DNA from: Gordonia sp. SL306
GTDB lineage: Bacteria; Actinomycetota; Actinomycetes; Mycobacteriales; Mycobacteriaceae
Assembly: GCF_026625785.1 (NCBI RefSeq)
Contig: NZ_CP113063.1
Location: 3,038,001 to 3,102,000 of the forward strand
DNA: 64,000 nucleotides
Direction: 5' to 3'
Numbering within the stretch: position 1 is the first letter of the stretch; each line of letters starts with the position of its first letter. Position numbers and translations under genes: made by a program. The notes under the pieces were generated by a model, which saw nothing but the letters and a program-made list of their open reading frames with translations, was not told where the DNA came from and ran no database searches. This document shows positions 52,632 to 62,203 of this stretch, one piece after another.

Positions 52632-53309
52632 ATGACGCCGGTGTACCGGCAGATCCTCGGTTCGGATTTCGACCGTCTCCACCCCAACGTGGCGTGGCGC
52701 TACAGCATCGATTCGACGTCGGGTGTCGCCCAGGTGGCCACCGGGATCTACGAGTCCGTCTACATCTCCTCTGCTCTGCCGCCCCCGTTCTGGTGGCACT
52801 ATGCCAAGCGGAACGCGTTGCCTGCCAAGTCGAGCCGGATGGTCCCGTTCACGCAGGGCCACTATTGCTATGCCGACGAGATCGGCCGCGAGTGTCTCGC
52901 CGTCCTGCGCGCCTTCAAGTACACGACCGGGACCCGCAATCTCAATTCCCTGCTGGTGTCCGGTCGTGGCGGGCTCGTGGACTATTTCGGCGACGGACCG
53001 GAACTCTTGTATCCGATCGAGCCGTCGGTGACCAGGGCGGGTGAACTCCTGCTCGAGAGCGGACCGATGCGGTGGCTCGGGCGCGGGCCGAAGGTCGGCA
53101 TGAAGGGATTGTTCTCCGCGCAGCTGAAGTACATCGAGGGCTGGGATGACCAGCGGCAGCGATTCCGGTGCGACGCGACCGTCCGCAATCCGGTCGTCGG
53201 GGAGATCCTCCACTTTCGCGGCTGGTTCACCGCCGTCGATCAGGCCTGCACGCTGCGCGACATCCCGGACGAGGCGTGGCCGCTCAACCTCGTCGACCGC
53301 GAGGCCTGA
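52632..53309 (+). CDS. Protein of unknown function
   Basis: A 225-residue soluble protein, no signal peptide or membrane helix. It starts MTPVYRQILGSDFDRLHPNVA and contains SGVAQVATGIYESVYISSALPPPFWWHYAKRNALPAKSSRMVPF, a segment rich in Trp/Tyr/Pro, and a C-terminal ILHFRGWFTAVDQ. The order, long beta-rich start and central helix resemble DUF4166-like proteins, but I cannot assign it securely. ATG 52632 is chosen for the GGGAGGG at nine bases; a start at 52614 is possible. Confidence 0.72.
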   Translation: MTPVYRQILGSDFDRLHPNVAWRYSIDSTSGVAQVATGIYESVYISSALPPPFWWHYAKRNALPAKSSRMVPFTQGHYCYADEIGRECLAVLRAFKYTTGTRNLNSLLVSGRGGLVDYFGDGPELLYPIEPSVTRAGELLLESGPMRWLGRGPKVGMKGLFSAQLKYIEGWDDQRQRFRCDATVRNPVVGEILHFRGWFTAVDQACTLRDIPDEAWPLNLVDREA

Positions 53310-53360
53310 TCCCGGTGGTTCACCGAGTCGGCACTTGCGCCGCACGGTAGGTTCTCTGCC

Positions 53361-53801
53361 ATGGCTGTCTCCGCGAAGATCGAATTCGAAGTCGCCGCTC
53401 CGCCCTCCGTCGTGATGGAGGTGTTGATGGACGTGGAATCCCTCCCGGATTGGTCGGGGCCCCACAAAGAGGCGGAGATCCTCAGCGAGAACGAGGACGG
53501 CACTCCCGACAAGGTTCGGGTGGTGGTGACCGCCGCGGGTATCTCCGACGAGCAGACGCTGACCTATACCTGGACCGACAATTCCTGCACCTGGGATCTG
53601 ATCGAGGCGAACCAGCTGAGCGAACAGCACGGCGTCTACGTCGTGACCCCCGACGGCGACGGTTCCCATGTGGAGTTCACCCTCGACGTCGAGCTGAAGA
53701 TCAAGCTGCCGGGCATGATCGTCAAGCGAGCACAGAAGATGGCGGTCGACACGGCCCGCAAGGGACTGACGGCCGAGGTCCAACGCCGCGCGGCGGGCTG
53801 A
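53361..53801 (+). CDS. SRPBCC-fold lipid/polyketide-binding protein
   Basis: A 146-residue SRPBCC protein (FEVAAPPSVVMEVLMDVESLPDWSGPHKEAEIL; VEFTLDVELKIKLPGMIVKRAQKMAVDTARKGLT). It is similar in outline to TB18.5-type proteins of mycobacteria, which have an empty hydrophobic pocket. No catalytic signature is visible. ATG 53361; followed by a strong hairpin at 53813. It has the same orientation as the unknown gene before it (51-bp gap). Confidence 0.88.
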   Translation: MAVSAKIEFEVAAPPSVVMEVLMDVESLPDWSGPHKEAEILSENEDGTPDKVRVVVTAAGISDEQTLTYTWTDNSCTWDLIEANQLSEQHGVYVVTPDGDGSHVEFTLDVELKIKLPGMIVKRAQKMAVDTARKGLTAEVQRRAAG

Positions 53802-53812
53802 CCGACGTCATC

Positions 53813-53848
53813 GCAAAGCGACCCCGGCGTCTGCCGGGGTCGCTTTGC
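53813..53848 (+). terminator. Perfect 15-bp stem terminator
   Basis: GCAAAGCGACCCCGG and its exact complement around CGTCTG, 12 bp after the SRPBCC stop. No U-run, but the end of the stem is AT-rich. Confidence 0.85.
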
Positions 53849-53941
53849 CAACCCGGGCCCCACGTTTCGGCGGTCACTGGGTACGCTTGCTGCAGTGCTG
53901 TCGCACTCTGCGATCCGTGGCGAATGAGGAGGCCAATCTCT

Positions 53942-54463
53942 ATGCGTATCAACAAGTTCGGTGCTCGAGCCGCGGCGCTGGTGATCGGTGGTACCTCGTT
54001 GGCGTGGATGATCGGTCTGGCGGGCGGTGCCACCGCAGGCGCCGCGACGACATGTGCCGCCTCCGACGGACATCAGATCCAGCGGATCATCGGCAATGGC
54101 GGGTGCGGCGCGAAGGCCGGACCGGGCAGCAGCGCCCAGTCCGAGGACACCAGCAATCAGGGCACCGCGATCGCGGTCGCCGACAAGGGCGGAAACGCGA
54201 ACGCGCGCAACCTGCAACCCGGATCGTCGGCACTCGCGGGCGCCACCACCCGGGGCAACTCCTACTCGGTGACGACCGGACCGAAGGCGTTCTCGCTCGC
54301 CCAGGCGCGCCAGGGTGGCACCACCATCGCGATCGGTGGATGGGGCGGACAGGCCATCGCCGGTGCCGCGGGCACGGTGTGCCAGGGCGGATTCGCCACC
54401 GCATACGACAGCACCACGGGCAAGGCGTGCCTCCACTCGGGATCGATCGACTTCCGTAACTGA
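53942..54463 (+). CDS. Secreted Gly/Ala-rich protein of unknown function
   Basis: A 173-residue exported protein. The signal peptide is MRINKFGARAAALVIGGTSL to about residue 36 (AGGATAGAATT, cleavage near ATA/GAA). The mature part has four Cys (CAASDGH, GGCGAKAG, TVCQGGF, KACLHSG), likely two disulfides, and many Gly/Ala/Thr. A parallel-beta-like repetitive texture (NQGTAIAVADKGGNANARN; NSYSVTTGPKAFSLAQARQGG) suggests a beta-helix. ATG 53942 has GAGGAGG 10 bases upstream, overlapping an alternative ATG at 53924. No function known. Confidence 0.8.
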   Translation: MRINKFGARAAALVIGGTSLAWMIGLAGGATAGAATTCAASDGHQIQRIIGNGGCGAKAGPGSSAQSEDTSNQGTAIAVADKGGNANARNLQPGSSALAGATTRGNSYSVTTGPKAFSLAQARQGGTTIAIGGWGGQAIAGAAGTVCQGGFATAYDSTTGKACLHSGSIDFRN

Positions 54464-54529
54464 GCCGGATCACGCGCCGGTTCACCTTTTGGCAACGCGC
54501 TGTTTCGTCGATGCGCATATCGTTGAACG

Positions 54530-55492
54530 GTGACCGAGCTACACGATCCTGCCGTGGGGACCTCCATCGAGATCGGCCCTGATTTCAGCGTGCTCAACGG
54601 CCGGGAGGCCCTCCAGCAACTCGTCGACCTGCACAACACGACCGCATTTGCCGTCAACGACGACGATGACGACGACCCGGTACTGCTGACTCTGCCCGAA
54701 CGCAATGTGGTCGACACATGGCGACAGGACTATCCCTACGACGAGCGGATGAGTCGGCGCGAATACGAGGTGACCAAACGTCACCTCCAGATCGAGCTGC
54801 TGAAGTTGCAGAAGTGGTCCAAGCAGACCGGCCAACGTCACCTGCTGGTATTCGAGGGACGCGATGCCGCCGGGAAAGGCGGCACCATCAAGCGTTTCAA
54901 CGAACATCTCAATCCGCGCGGTGCGCGGACGATCGCCCTGGAGAAGCCCAGCGAGCGCGAATCGACCGAGTGGTACTTCCAGCGCTATGTCCAGCACTTG
55001 CCTGCCGGCGGGGAGATGGTCTTCTTCGACCGCTCCTGGTACAACCGTGCGGGCGTGGAGAGGGTCATGGGCTTTTGCACGTCCGAGCAGTACGGCCAGT
55101 TCGTCGAGCAGGTGCCTGCCTTCGAGAAGATGCTCGTCGACGACGGCATCAACCTGGTGAAGTTCTGGTTCTCGGTGACCCCACTGGAACAGCGCACGCG
55201 GTTCGCGATCCGCCAGATCGACCCCGTCCGGCAGTGGAAGCTGTCGCCGATGGATCTCGCGTCGCTGGACAAGTGGGATGCCTACACCGAGGCCAAGGAA
55301 GCCATGTTCGCGGCCACCGACACCGAGTACGCGCCGTGGACCGTGGTGAAGAGCAACGACAAGAAGCGCGCCCGTATCAACGCGATGCGCCACGTCCTGA
55401 ATCTCTTCGACTACAAGGGCAAGAATGCCGATTTCGTCGGTGAACCCGACCCGCTGATCGTCGGACGCGCGCGCGATCTGGTCGGGGAGTAG
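54530..55492 (+). CDS. ppk2: Polyphosphate kinase 2
   Basis: A 320-residue PPK2-family enzyme that transfers phosphate between polyphosphate and nucleotides. Walker A is FEGRDAAGKGGTIKRF (around 107-122), lid module NPRGARTIALEKPSERESTEWYFQRY and Walker B MVFFDRSWYNRAGVERVMGF, followed by FWFSVTPLEQRTRF and KLSPMDLASLDKWDAYTEAKEAMF. One-domain class I form with a roughly 60-residue N-terminal extension containing DDDDDD. GTG 54530 is used. Single gene, no obvious operon partner. Confidence 0.95.
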   Translation: MTELHDPAVGTSIEIGPDFSVLNGREALQQLVDLHNTTAFAVNDDDDDDPVLLTLPERNVVDTWRQDYPYDERMSRREYEVTKRHLQIELLKLQKWSKQTGQRHLLVFEGRDAAGKGGTIKRFNEHLNPRGARTIALEKPSERESTEWYFQRYVQHLPAGGEMVFFDRSWYNRAGVERVMGFCTSEQYGQFVEQVPAFEKMLVDDGINLVKFWFSVTPLEQRTRFAIRQIDPVRQWKLSPMDLASLDKWDAYTEAKEAMFAATDTEYAPWTVVKSNDKKRARINAMRHVLNLFDYKGKNADFVGEPDPLIVGRARDLVGE

Positions 55493-55528
55493 CCACCCCG
55501 CCGCGGCATCGAGGGCCTCGGTAGCCTC

Positions 55529-56362
55529 GTGGCTGTGCGCACATTCCTCAGCGGGCTCCTGACACTGGTGGCGATGGCGGCGATCGTGTTGGCCTTCCCA
55601 TCGCTCTGGGTGAAGGAACGTCTGGTCGACCCCGAGGGCTTCGTCACCACGGTGACACCGATGGCCCAGGACGCGAAGGTCCAGGACTATCTGGCGAGCC
55701 AGATCTCGTCGTCGGTCACCGAGCAGGTGAACATCCCCGCGGCGTCGGCCGTGGTGGAACCGGCGGCGCGTGCGTACACGCACAGTGACGCGTTCGAGGC
55801 CGACTTCGTGGACGTCCTGTCCCAGCAGCACGCCTGGCTGTTCGATCCGCCGCCGGCGACCGGCGACGCCACTGTCATGCAGCTCGACATCACGGACATG
55901 GTGAACCGCGTGATCGCGCAGACGAACATCGGTGCCCGTGTGACGGGTCCGATCCTCGTGCCCCTCGACCGTGACGGGTCGGGCCTGGAGGCCGGGCGCT
56001 ATCACGACGTCGGCCAGCAGATCACCGAGATGGCCTATTGGTCCCTCGTGGTCGCGGTGGCGGCGAGCGTGCTGGCCTTGCTCATCGCGCGGCGTCGCGG
56101 AACCGTACTCGCGTGGCTCGGTGTCGGATTGATCGCTTCCGCGGCATTCGCATGGGCCGTCGGTATCTTCTTCGCCGAACGTGCCAAACAGGAGGTCGAC
56201 GGCACCGAGGACGCCGGCCGCGAGGTGGCCGGGGTGATCATCGACGGTACGGTCGCCGACCTGCATCATCTGGCCCTGATCGTCGGGGCGGTCGGCGCCG
56301 GTGTGGTGGTGGTCGGATTCGTCGCACGCCTCGCCTTCGGCCGGTCGCCCGCGCGCAGATGA
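55529..56362 (+). CDS. Membrane protein with extracytoplasmic loop, unknown function
   Basis: A 277-residue protein with one N-terminal helix (about 5-28), an extracytoplasmic domain (about 30-170) and three C-terminal helices (about 170-190, 197-215, 245-270). The loop repeats a theme of short conserved segments (VDPEGFVTTVTPMAQDAKVQDYLASQI; VEPAARAYTHSDAFEADFVDVLSQQHAWLF), typical of actinobacterial membrane proteins of this length with no assigned role. GTG 55529 or GTG 55535 may be the start. Its stop overlaps the hydrolase start (ATGA), so the two form an operon. Confidence 0.85.
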   Translation: MAVRTFLSGLLTLVAMAAIVLAFPSLWVKERLVDPEGFVTTVTPMAQDAKVQDYLASQISSSVTEQVNIPAASAVVEPAARAYTHSDAFEADFVDVLSQQHAWLFDPPPATGDATVMQLDITDMVNRVIAQTNIGARVTGPILVPLDRDGSGLEAGRYHDVGQQITEMAYWSLVVAVAASVLALLIARRRGTVLAWLGVGLIASAAFAWAVGIFFAERAKQEVDGTEDAGREVAGVIIDGTVADLHHLALIVGAVGAGVVVVGFVARLAFGRSPARR

Positions 56363-57246
56363 CGGACCCCGGGCCGCGGGCCGAACCCGTCGTCGAGGAG
56401 ATCCGGCTCCCGGACGGCACCGTGACGCCCCTGCGGGTATTCGTCACCGCGCCCGATCGTCCGACCATCGTGCTGTGGCCCGGACTCGGTGTGCCCGCGG
56501 CATATTTCGACCTGTTCGCGGACCGGTGTGGGCACGCGGGGGTGAACGTCGTGGTCGGCGAGTTGCGCGGGCAGGGCCGCTCCAGACCGCGGCCGTCGCG
56601 GGTGAGTCGTTTCGGTCAGCAGGCGCTGACCGCCGAGGACATCCCGGCCGCCGTTGCCGTCGCGCGCAAGTATGCTCCGACGGCCCCGCTGTTCGTCGCC
56701 GGCCACTCGATGGGCGGGCACATCGCGTCGATGTTCGCTGCTCGCAATGCCATCCGGGGTGATTCGGAGATCGCCGGCCTGATCCTCGTTGCGTCGGGTG
56801 TGCCGTACTGGAAGCTATATCGCGGCGGTCAGGGCGTGCTGGCGACGGTCGGGCCGCCCGCGATGCACCGGGTGTCGAAGACGCTCGGATACTGGCCCGG
56901 CTCGGTCATCGAGGGGTACGGGCGGCAATCACGGGTCCTGATCCGCGACTGGACGTACCTCAACAGGAACGGGACGTTCGCGCCACGTGACGCCGATGTC
57001 GACTACGAGGCCGCGATGCGGCAGCTGCGGCTCCCGGTCTGCGCCATCACGGTCGGCGCGGACACCGACGCCCCGCCACGGGTGATGCGCGCCCTGACCG
57101 CCAAGCTGGCCGAGTGCGTCGTCGACACGCATCATGTCGCGGCGCCGCTCGGTCACAATCGGTGGGCGCGGGATGCACGCGTAGCGGCGATCGTCGCGGA
57201 CTGGGTGGGCGGCGTCGCCGCGGACGTCGGCACAAACTGCACCTGA
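56359..57246 (+). CDS. Alpha/beta hydrolase
   Basis: A 295-residue alpha/beta hydrolase. The nucleophile elbow is VAGHSMGGHIASMFAA (Ser at about 115), the oxyanion region VLWPGLGVPAAYF (38-50), and a His near the C-terminus (DTHHVAAPLGHNRWARDA) completes the triad. It looks like a lysophospholipase or serine aminopeptidase relative. ATG 56359 overlaps the previous stop, so the longer frame starting 56038 is rejected. The substrate is unknown; its coupling to a membrane protein suggests a lipid or ester. Confidence 0.9.
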   Translation: MTDPGPRAEPVVEEIRLPDGTVTPLRVFVTAPDRPTIVLWPGLGVPAAYFDLFADRCGHAGVNVVVGELRGQGRSRPRPSRVSRFGQQALTAEDIPAAVAVARKYAPTAPLFVAGHSMGGHIASMFAARNAIRGDSEIAGLILVASGVPYWKLYRGGQGVLATVGPPAMHRVSKTLGYWPGSVIEGYGRQSRVLIRDWTYLNRNGTFAPRDADVDYEAAMRQLRLPVCAITVGADTDAPPRVMRALTAKLAECVVDTHHVAAPLGHNRWARDARVAAIVADWVGGVAADVGTNCT

Positions 57247-57274
57247 GCGCGACGCCGCGACGATAATCGACGAG

Positions 57275-57964
57275 GTGTCCCGCTCACGTGTGATCTGTGT
57301 ACGACTGTGGCGCATCGTTCGCGGTGCGCCACTCACGTTTGCGTGGTTGGTGGTGCTGCTGATCACCACGATCATCCAGCACTCGATGACCCCGGACGAA
57401 CTGAACCGGCTCCTCGGCGAACGGTCGACCAACCTGCACCATCTGTCGAGCGATCCGGTCCAGGTCCTGGTCACCAGCCTGTTCTGGATCGACGGGTCGT
57501 TCTGGCTCCCGTACCTGATCTTGTTCGGTGTCTTCCACGTGCCTGCCGAGCGGTGGCTGGGATCGCTGCGCTGGCTGGTGGTCGGTCTCAGTGCCCACGT
57601 GATCGCCACCTACGTCAGCGAGGGCATCCTCGGTCTGGCGATCAGAAACGGGATGGCCAGCTCGTCACTGGTCGACGTGACCGACGTCGGTGTGAGCTAC
57701 TTCCTGGCCGCCGTGGTCGGAGTGCTCACCCACCGGATCGCCTACCCGTGGCGCTGGGTCTACCTGGCCGGAATCCTCGCGGTGTACGGCCTGCCCGTGG
57801 TGATCGACGTGACGTTCACCGGGATCGGGCATTTCTCGTCGCTGCTGATCGGGCTGGCCTGGTACCCACTGGCGCAGGCGCGCCACGCGCCACCGTGGAA
57901 TCCTGTGGACACACTGCGCCGGTTCGGTCACTCCCCGGCCAGTGTCCTCCACAGGAATTCGTAG
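57275..57964 (+). CDS. Rhomboid-like membrane protein
   Basis: A 229-residue protein with six helices. A possible catalytic Ser in a GVSYF context (TDVGVSYFLAAVVG) and His in GIGHFSSLLIGLAWYP sit in the helices where rhomboid proteases have GxSG and His, but the motif is GVSY rather than GxSG, so activity is uncertain. The N-terminus is basic, then GAPLTFAWLVVLLITTIIQH. GTG 57275. Its last 37 bp overlap the 3' end of the convergent S9 peptidase gene. Confidence 0.8.
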   Translation: MSRSRVICVRLWRIVRGAPLTFAWLVVLLITTIIQHSMTPDELNRLLGERSTNLHHLSSDPVQVLVTSLFWIDGSFWLPYLILFGVFHVPAERWLGSLRWLVVGLSAHVIATYVSEGILGLAIRNGMASSSLVDVTDVGVSYFLAAVVGVLTHRIAYPWRWVYLAGILAVYGLPVVIDVTFTGIGHFSSLLIGLAWYPLAQARHAPPWNPVDTLRRFGHSPASVLHRNS

Positions 57965-59982
57965 GCCAGCGCGGACTTGAACGCGGCCTGCTTGTTGTCG
58001 GCCGCGCCGCCATGGCCACCCTCGATGTTCTCGTAGTAGGCCACATCGTGGCCGAGTTCCTCCAGGCGCGCAACGAGTTTGCGTGCATGGCCGGGATGGA
58101 CACGGTCGTCGCGGGTGGAGGTGGTCACCAGGATCTGCGGATAGTCGGCGCCCGACCGGAGGTTCTGATACGGCGAGAACGGTTGCATGAACGACCACTG
58201 GTCCGGGTCATCCGGATCGCCGTACTCCGCCATCCACGACGCACCTGCCAGGAGCAGGTGATAACGGCGCATGTCGATCAGCGGAACCTGACAGACCAAG
58301 GCGCCGAACAGTTCCGGGTACCGTGTCAACATCACGCCCATCAGGAGGCCGCCGTTGGATCCGCCCTGGGCGCCCAACTGGCCGGGTGTGGTGAGTCCCT
58401 CGGTGACCAATGCCCTTGCGACAGCGGCGAAGTCCTCGTAGACGAGGTGACGCCCGGCCTTCTGGGCCTGCGTGTGCCACGACGGCCCGTATTCGCCCCC
58501 GCCGCGGATGTTCGCGATGACATAGATGCCGCCCCGGGCGATCCAGCTCCGTCCGCTGACGGCCAGATATCCGGGTGTCAGCGAATTCTCGAAGCCTCCG
58601 TATCCGTAGAGCAGCGTGGGGCCCGCGGTGACACCGCTGCGTCGCACGACGAAGTAGGGGACCCGGGTGCCGTCGTCGGAGGTAGCGAAGTGCTGCTCGG
58701 CGACCACATCGTCGGCATCGAAGAACGACGGCGACTGTTTGATCACCTCGGGACCCGCCCCGGACTCTCCGTAGAGGAGGCTGGGCGGAGTGGTGAACGA
58801 GCTTGCCGACCAGAAGATCTCGTCGCTCTCGTCGGCGTCGGTGTCGAGTACGGAGATCGTGGCCAGTGAGGGCAGGCCCGACATCTCGACGGGCGCCCAG
58901 GTGCCCAGTTCGCGCACCGAGACCTCGGTGTGGACGTCGTGCAGCGTCACCAGGACGAGGTGCGAGCGCGTGAAGGTGTAGTCGCTGAGACTGGTGTGGG
59001 AGTCCGGGGCGAACAGCACCGTCGCGTCCCGGCCGCCGGCGAGATAGTCGTCGTAGTCGAACACCAGCAGCGTCCCGGCCGCGTGGGTGGCACCGCCGAC
59101 CGCCCAGTCCGACCGCGGCATCACGAACAGCCAGTCGTGTCGCACCCCGGAGTGCGCGTCGGTCGGGACATCGACGAGAATCTGTTCGTCGCCACGGATC
59201 TCGTACCGCAGCGCATTGAAGAAGTCGGTGGCACGGCTGGCGAAATGCCGCTCGTACCCGGGCGTGCTGTCGAAGGTGACCCCGACCGAGACATCGTCGA
59301 GCTCACCCGCGAACACGGTCACCGCGTCGTCGAGGGCGGTACCCCGTTCCCACCGTTTGACCACCCGCGGGTAGCCCGACGTGGTGAGCGATCCTCGACC
59401 ATCCGGCTGCTCGCCGAAATCCGTTCCGACATACACGGTGTCACGGTCGATCCAGCCGATGCTGGACTTGTTCTCCGGGAGGACGAAACCGTCGACCACC
59501 CACTCGCGTGTCTCGAGGTCGAACTCGCGCACCACGCTCGCGTCCGCGCCACCCCGCGACAACGACACCAGCGCGTGCCGGTACTCGGGCCGGAGCACCG
59601 TGGCGCCCGCCCACACCCAGTTCTCGTCCTCGGCCGACGCCAGCGCATCGACGTCGATCAGAACATCCCACTCGGGGGAATCGGTTCGATACGACTCCAG
59701 CGTGGTCCGCCGCCAGAGTCCCTTCGGGTTCGCCGCGTCGCGCCAGAAGTTGTACAGGTGGCTGCCGCGACGCCGCACATACGGGATCCGCTCGTCGGTG
59801 TCGAGGATCTCCAGGGCCTCGGACTCGAGCACCGAGAACCGCTCGTCCGACGTCAGATCGTCGACGGTGGGTTGATTGTGGGCGCGCACCCAGTCCAGCG
59901 CCCGATCTCCGCTGACCTCCTCCAGCCACAGGTAGGGGTCGTCGGTGTGGGTCATGTCGTCGGTTGCGCGCTCAGTGCTCAT
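57928..59982 (-). CDS. S9A prolyl oligopeptidase-family serine peptidase
   Basis: A 684-residue peptidase. N-terminal part DDPYLWLEEVSGDRALDWVRAHN begins the seven-blade beta-propeller (about 60-400) that screens substrates. The catalytic alpha/beta domain (about 415-684) has YGYGGFE, GGSNGGLLMG (nucleophile Ser), an Asp in TSTRDDRVHPGHARKL and His in ENIEGGHGGAADN. It cleaves short peptides after Pro or related residues, in the cytoplasm (no signal peptide). Start ATG 59982 or 59955. It overlaps the convergent rhomboid-like gene by 37 bp. Confidence 0.94.
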   Translation of the reverse strand: MSTERATDDMTHTDDPYLWLEEVSGDRALDWVRAHNQPTVDDLTSDERFSVLESEALEILDTDERIPYVRRRGSHLYNFWRDAANPKGLWRRTTLESYRTDSPEWDVLIDVDALASAEDENWVWAGATVLRPEYRHALVSLSRGGADASVVREFDLETREWVVDGFVLPENKSSIGWIDRDTVYVGTDFGEQPDGRGSLTTSGYPRVVKRWERGTALDDAVTVFAGELDDVSVGVTFDSTPGYERHFASRATDFFNALRYEIRGDEQILVDVPTDAHSGVRHDWLFVMPRSDWAVGGATHAAGTLLVFDYDDYLAGGRDATVLFAPDSHTSLSDYTFTRSHLVLVTLHDVHTEVSVRELGTWAPVEMSGLPSLATISVLDTDADESDEIFWSASSFTTPPSLLYGESGAGPEVIKQSPSFFDADDVVAEQHFATSDDGTRVPYFVVRRSGVTAGPTLLYGYGGFENSLTPGYLAVSGRSWIARGGIYVIANIRGGGEYGPSWHTQAQKAGRHLVYEDFAAVARALVTEGLTTPGQLGAQGGSNGGLLMGVMLTRYPELFGALVCQVPLIDMRRYHLLLAGASWMAEYGDPDDPDQWSFMQPFSPYQNLRSGADYPQILVTTSTRDDRVHPGHARKLVARLEELGHDVAYYENIEGGHGGAADNKQAAFKSALAYEFLWRTLAGE

Positions 59983-60113
59983 CGATGTCCTCCGGCTCTG
60001 CTGCGGTCACGCCAAGCTCTCGTCCCGCCAACCTAGCGCGGCGATGAGATTCGGCGCCGGTCGAGGTCTGCCCCTGGTGACCGTGTTCACGTGCCGACGA
60101 GGGGGAACAATCG

Positions 60114-60752
60114 ATGAGCCACACACCGGACGTATGGCCGATCGTGCACGCCGAGCGGGCCCGGCTCGTGGACGATCTCGACGACCTACCACCCGAGGCC
60201 TGGACCACCCCGTCGCTGTGCCCGGGCTGGGACGTCCACGATGTCCTAGCCCACCTGATCGACTCCGCGACGACCACCCGGCTCGGCTTCGTGCGGCGGA
60301 TGGCCGTCGCGCGATTCGACTTCGACCGGGACAACGAGACGGGTATCCGGAAGAACAAGCGTGCCGATCCCGCCGCGACGGTCGACGCGATGCGCGCGGT
60401 GATCTCCCGGACCTCCACACCGCCGGCGTCGTCGGCGACGCGGCTGGTGGAGGCGTTCGTCCACGGCGAGGACATCCGACGACCACTCGGGATCGATCGG
60501 CACTATCCGCCGTCGGCGGTGGCCCACGCACTGCGGTACCAGGCGAAGACCTCGGCTGCCCTGGGCGGGGGACGGGAGCGGGCCGATGACCTCCGGCTCG
60601 TGGCGACGGATACGGACCTGGAGTACGGCTCCGGCCCGACCGTGAGCGGTACCGCCATCGACCTGCTGCTCGCGGTATCGGGTCGTCCGGTGGCCGTCGG
60701 CGCGCTCGCCGGGTCGGGGGCGGCCTTGCTCGGAACCCGTCAGGCGACCTGA
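60114..60752 (+). CDS. Maleylpyruvate isomerase-family mycothiol/DinB-fold protein (TIGR03083)
   Basis: A 212-residue protein of the TIGR03083 group: VHAERARLVDDLDDLPPEAWTTPSLCPGWDVHDVLAHLIDS is the family start with metal-ligand His residues (HVLAHL type), and FVHGEDIRRPLG is the second conserved block (His + Asp/Glu). These are DinB-fold proteins using mycothiol or a metal. The precise substrate is unknown. ATG 60114 has GAGGGGG at eight bases. It ends 13 bp inside the convergent amidase gene. Confidence 0.9.
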   Translation: MSHTPDVWPIVHAERARLVDDLDDLPPEAWTTPSLCPGWDVHDVLAHLIDSATTTRLGFVRRMAVARFDFDRDNETGIRKNKRADPAATVDAMRAVISRTSTPPASSATRLVEAFVHGEDIRRPLGIDRHYPPSAVAHALRYQAKTSAALGGGRERADDLRLVATDTDLEYGSGPTVSGTAIDLLLAVSGRPVAVGALAGSGAALLGTRQAT

Positions 60753-62203
60753 ATCCGCCCGGCCGGAGCTCTCATCGGGTGGACCCCCACCTGTTCGCAG
60801 GCGGCGGCGACCCGCAGTACGGTCGCGTCGTCGAGGTGCCGTCCGATGATCTGCATCCCGATCGGCAGACCGTCCGGGGTGAAACCGACCGGAACGCTGA
60901 TGGCCGGTTGACCGGTCAGGTTCGCCACGAAGGTGAATCCCTGCCACGCGGTGTCGGCCACGTCGCGTCCGTCGATGACGGACGGGCCCTGGATGCCGAC
61001 CTCGAACGGCGGCACGCACGCGGTCGGGGTGATGAGGATGTCGTGCTCGCCCATCAGCGCGGCCATACGATTGACGATCGACTTGCGCCACATGGTCGCC
61101 GTGGTGAAGTCCTCGGCCGACCATTCTCTGCGCAGCATGGCGACCAGGTGCGCGGACATCTGGTCGCCGATGTCGTCGACGATGCGGCGCATGCCCACCA
61201 GATCGGTCTCGGACATGATGAGTGCGGTGAACTCGTCACCCGGCTCGTCCCACCCCGGATCGACGCGGGTCGTGTTCCATGACAACGCCTCCGACAACCG
61301 GGCGACCGCATCCCCGACGACCGCCCGGACTGCGGGGTCGACGGCCAGGTAGCCGAGGTTCTCGCTGTAGGCCACCCGCAGGCCGCCGACGACCGTCGGA
61401 TCACCATGCATGTCGGCGACGATGGTGTCCCAGGAGACGTCGCCGGCCGGGATCGTGTGGCGGTCACGCGGATCGGGTCCGGCCAGCACACTCATCACGG
61501 TGCACACGTCGTCGACCGTCCGGCAGATCGGACCGATGTGTTCGATGCTCTCCCACCCGGACACACCGGGATGACCGGGGTCCCGGCAGCCCGGGTACAC
61601 CGGGACCCGGCCCATCGAGGGCTTGAATCCGACCAGCGACGTGAATGCGGCCGGAATCCGTATCGATCCGCCGCCGTCGCTGCCAAGGGCGAACGGCACC
61701 ATTCCGGCCGCCACCGCCGCCGCGGAGCCCGCACTCGATCCTCCCGGCGTCAGTCGGGTGTCCCACGGATTCCGGGTGGTCGGGAACAACGGGTTGGTAC
61801 CCGTTGCGCTGTAACCGAACTCGCTCGCGTTCGTCTTTCCCAGACTGACGGCACCGGCGTCCGTGCACCGCTCGACGACGATGTCGTCCTCGGACGGGAC
61901 GAAGTCCCGATAGCGCACCGAGCCCGATGTCGTCCGGGTCCCCTTGGTGCAGATCAGATCCTTCACGGCGTACGGCACACCGGCGAGCCGCCCGACCGGC
62001 CGACCGTCGGCGACCATGGCGTCGATGCGCGCCGCGCCGACCAGTGCGAGATCCGGGGTGGGGGTGCAGAACGCGTGGAGTTCGTCGTCGAGTTCCGCCC
62101 ACCGGTCGATCGCCGTGGTGACGAGTGACGTCGCGGTGGTCTCACCACGGCCGACCGACTCCGCCAGCTCCGCCACCGGCGGCCACGACCGCCGCTCGAT
62201 CAT
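60740..62203 (-). CDS. Amidase-signature family hydrolase (operon with NCS1 permease)
   Basis: A 487-residue amidase: Lys in [12 protein letters not shown], cis-Ser and Ser in [16 protein letters not shown], catalytic Ser in [29 protein letters not shown]-terminal blocks [25 protein letters not shown] are typical. ATG 62203 overlaps the stop of the permease gene (ATGA); the longer frame to 63133 is antisense-like in the permease and is rejected. With a nucleobase-type permease and an FCD regulator, it probably hydrolyses an amide or ring-opened nucleobase; this is inference. Confidence 0.93.
   Translation of the reverse strand: MIERRSWPPVAELAESVGRGETTATSLVTTAIDRWAELDDELHAFCTPTPDLALVGAARIDAMVADGRPVGRLAGVPYAVKDLICTKGTRTTSGSVRYRDFVPSEDDIVVERCTDAGAVSLGKTNASEFGYSATGTNPLFPTTRNPWDTRLTPGGSSAGSAAAVAAGMVPFALGSDGGGSIRIPAAFTSLVGFKPSMGRVPVYPGCRDPGHPGVSGWESIEHIGPICRTVDDVCTVMSVLAGPDPRDRHTIPAGDVSWDTIVADMHGDPTVVGGLRVAYSENLGYLAVDPAVRAVVGDAVARLSEALSWNTTRVDPGWDEPGDEFTALIMSETDLVGMRRIVDDIGDQMSAHLVAMLRREWSAEDFTTATMWRKSIVNRMAALMGEHDILITPTACVPPFEVGIQGPSVIDGRDVADTAWQGFTFVANLTGQPAISVPVGFTPDGLPIGMQIIGRHLDDATVLRVAAACEQVGVHPMRAPAGRIQVA

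Noticed and set aside
54539..56269. 576-codon minus-strand open frame over ppk2 and the next gene
   Set aside because: His/Arg/Asp-rich shadow covering two good plus-strand genes.
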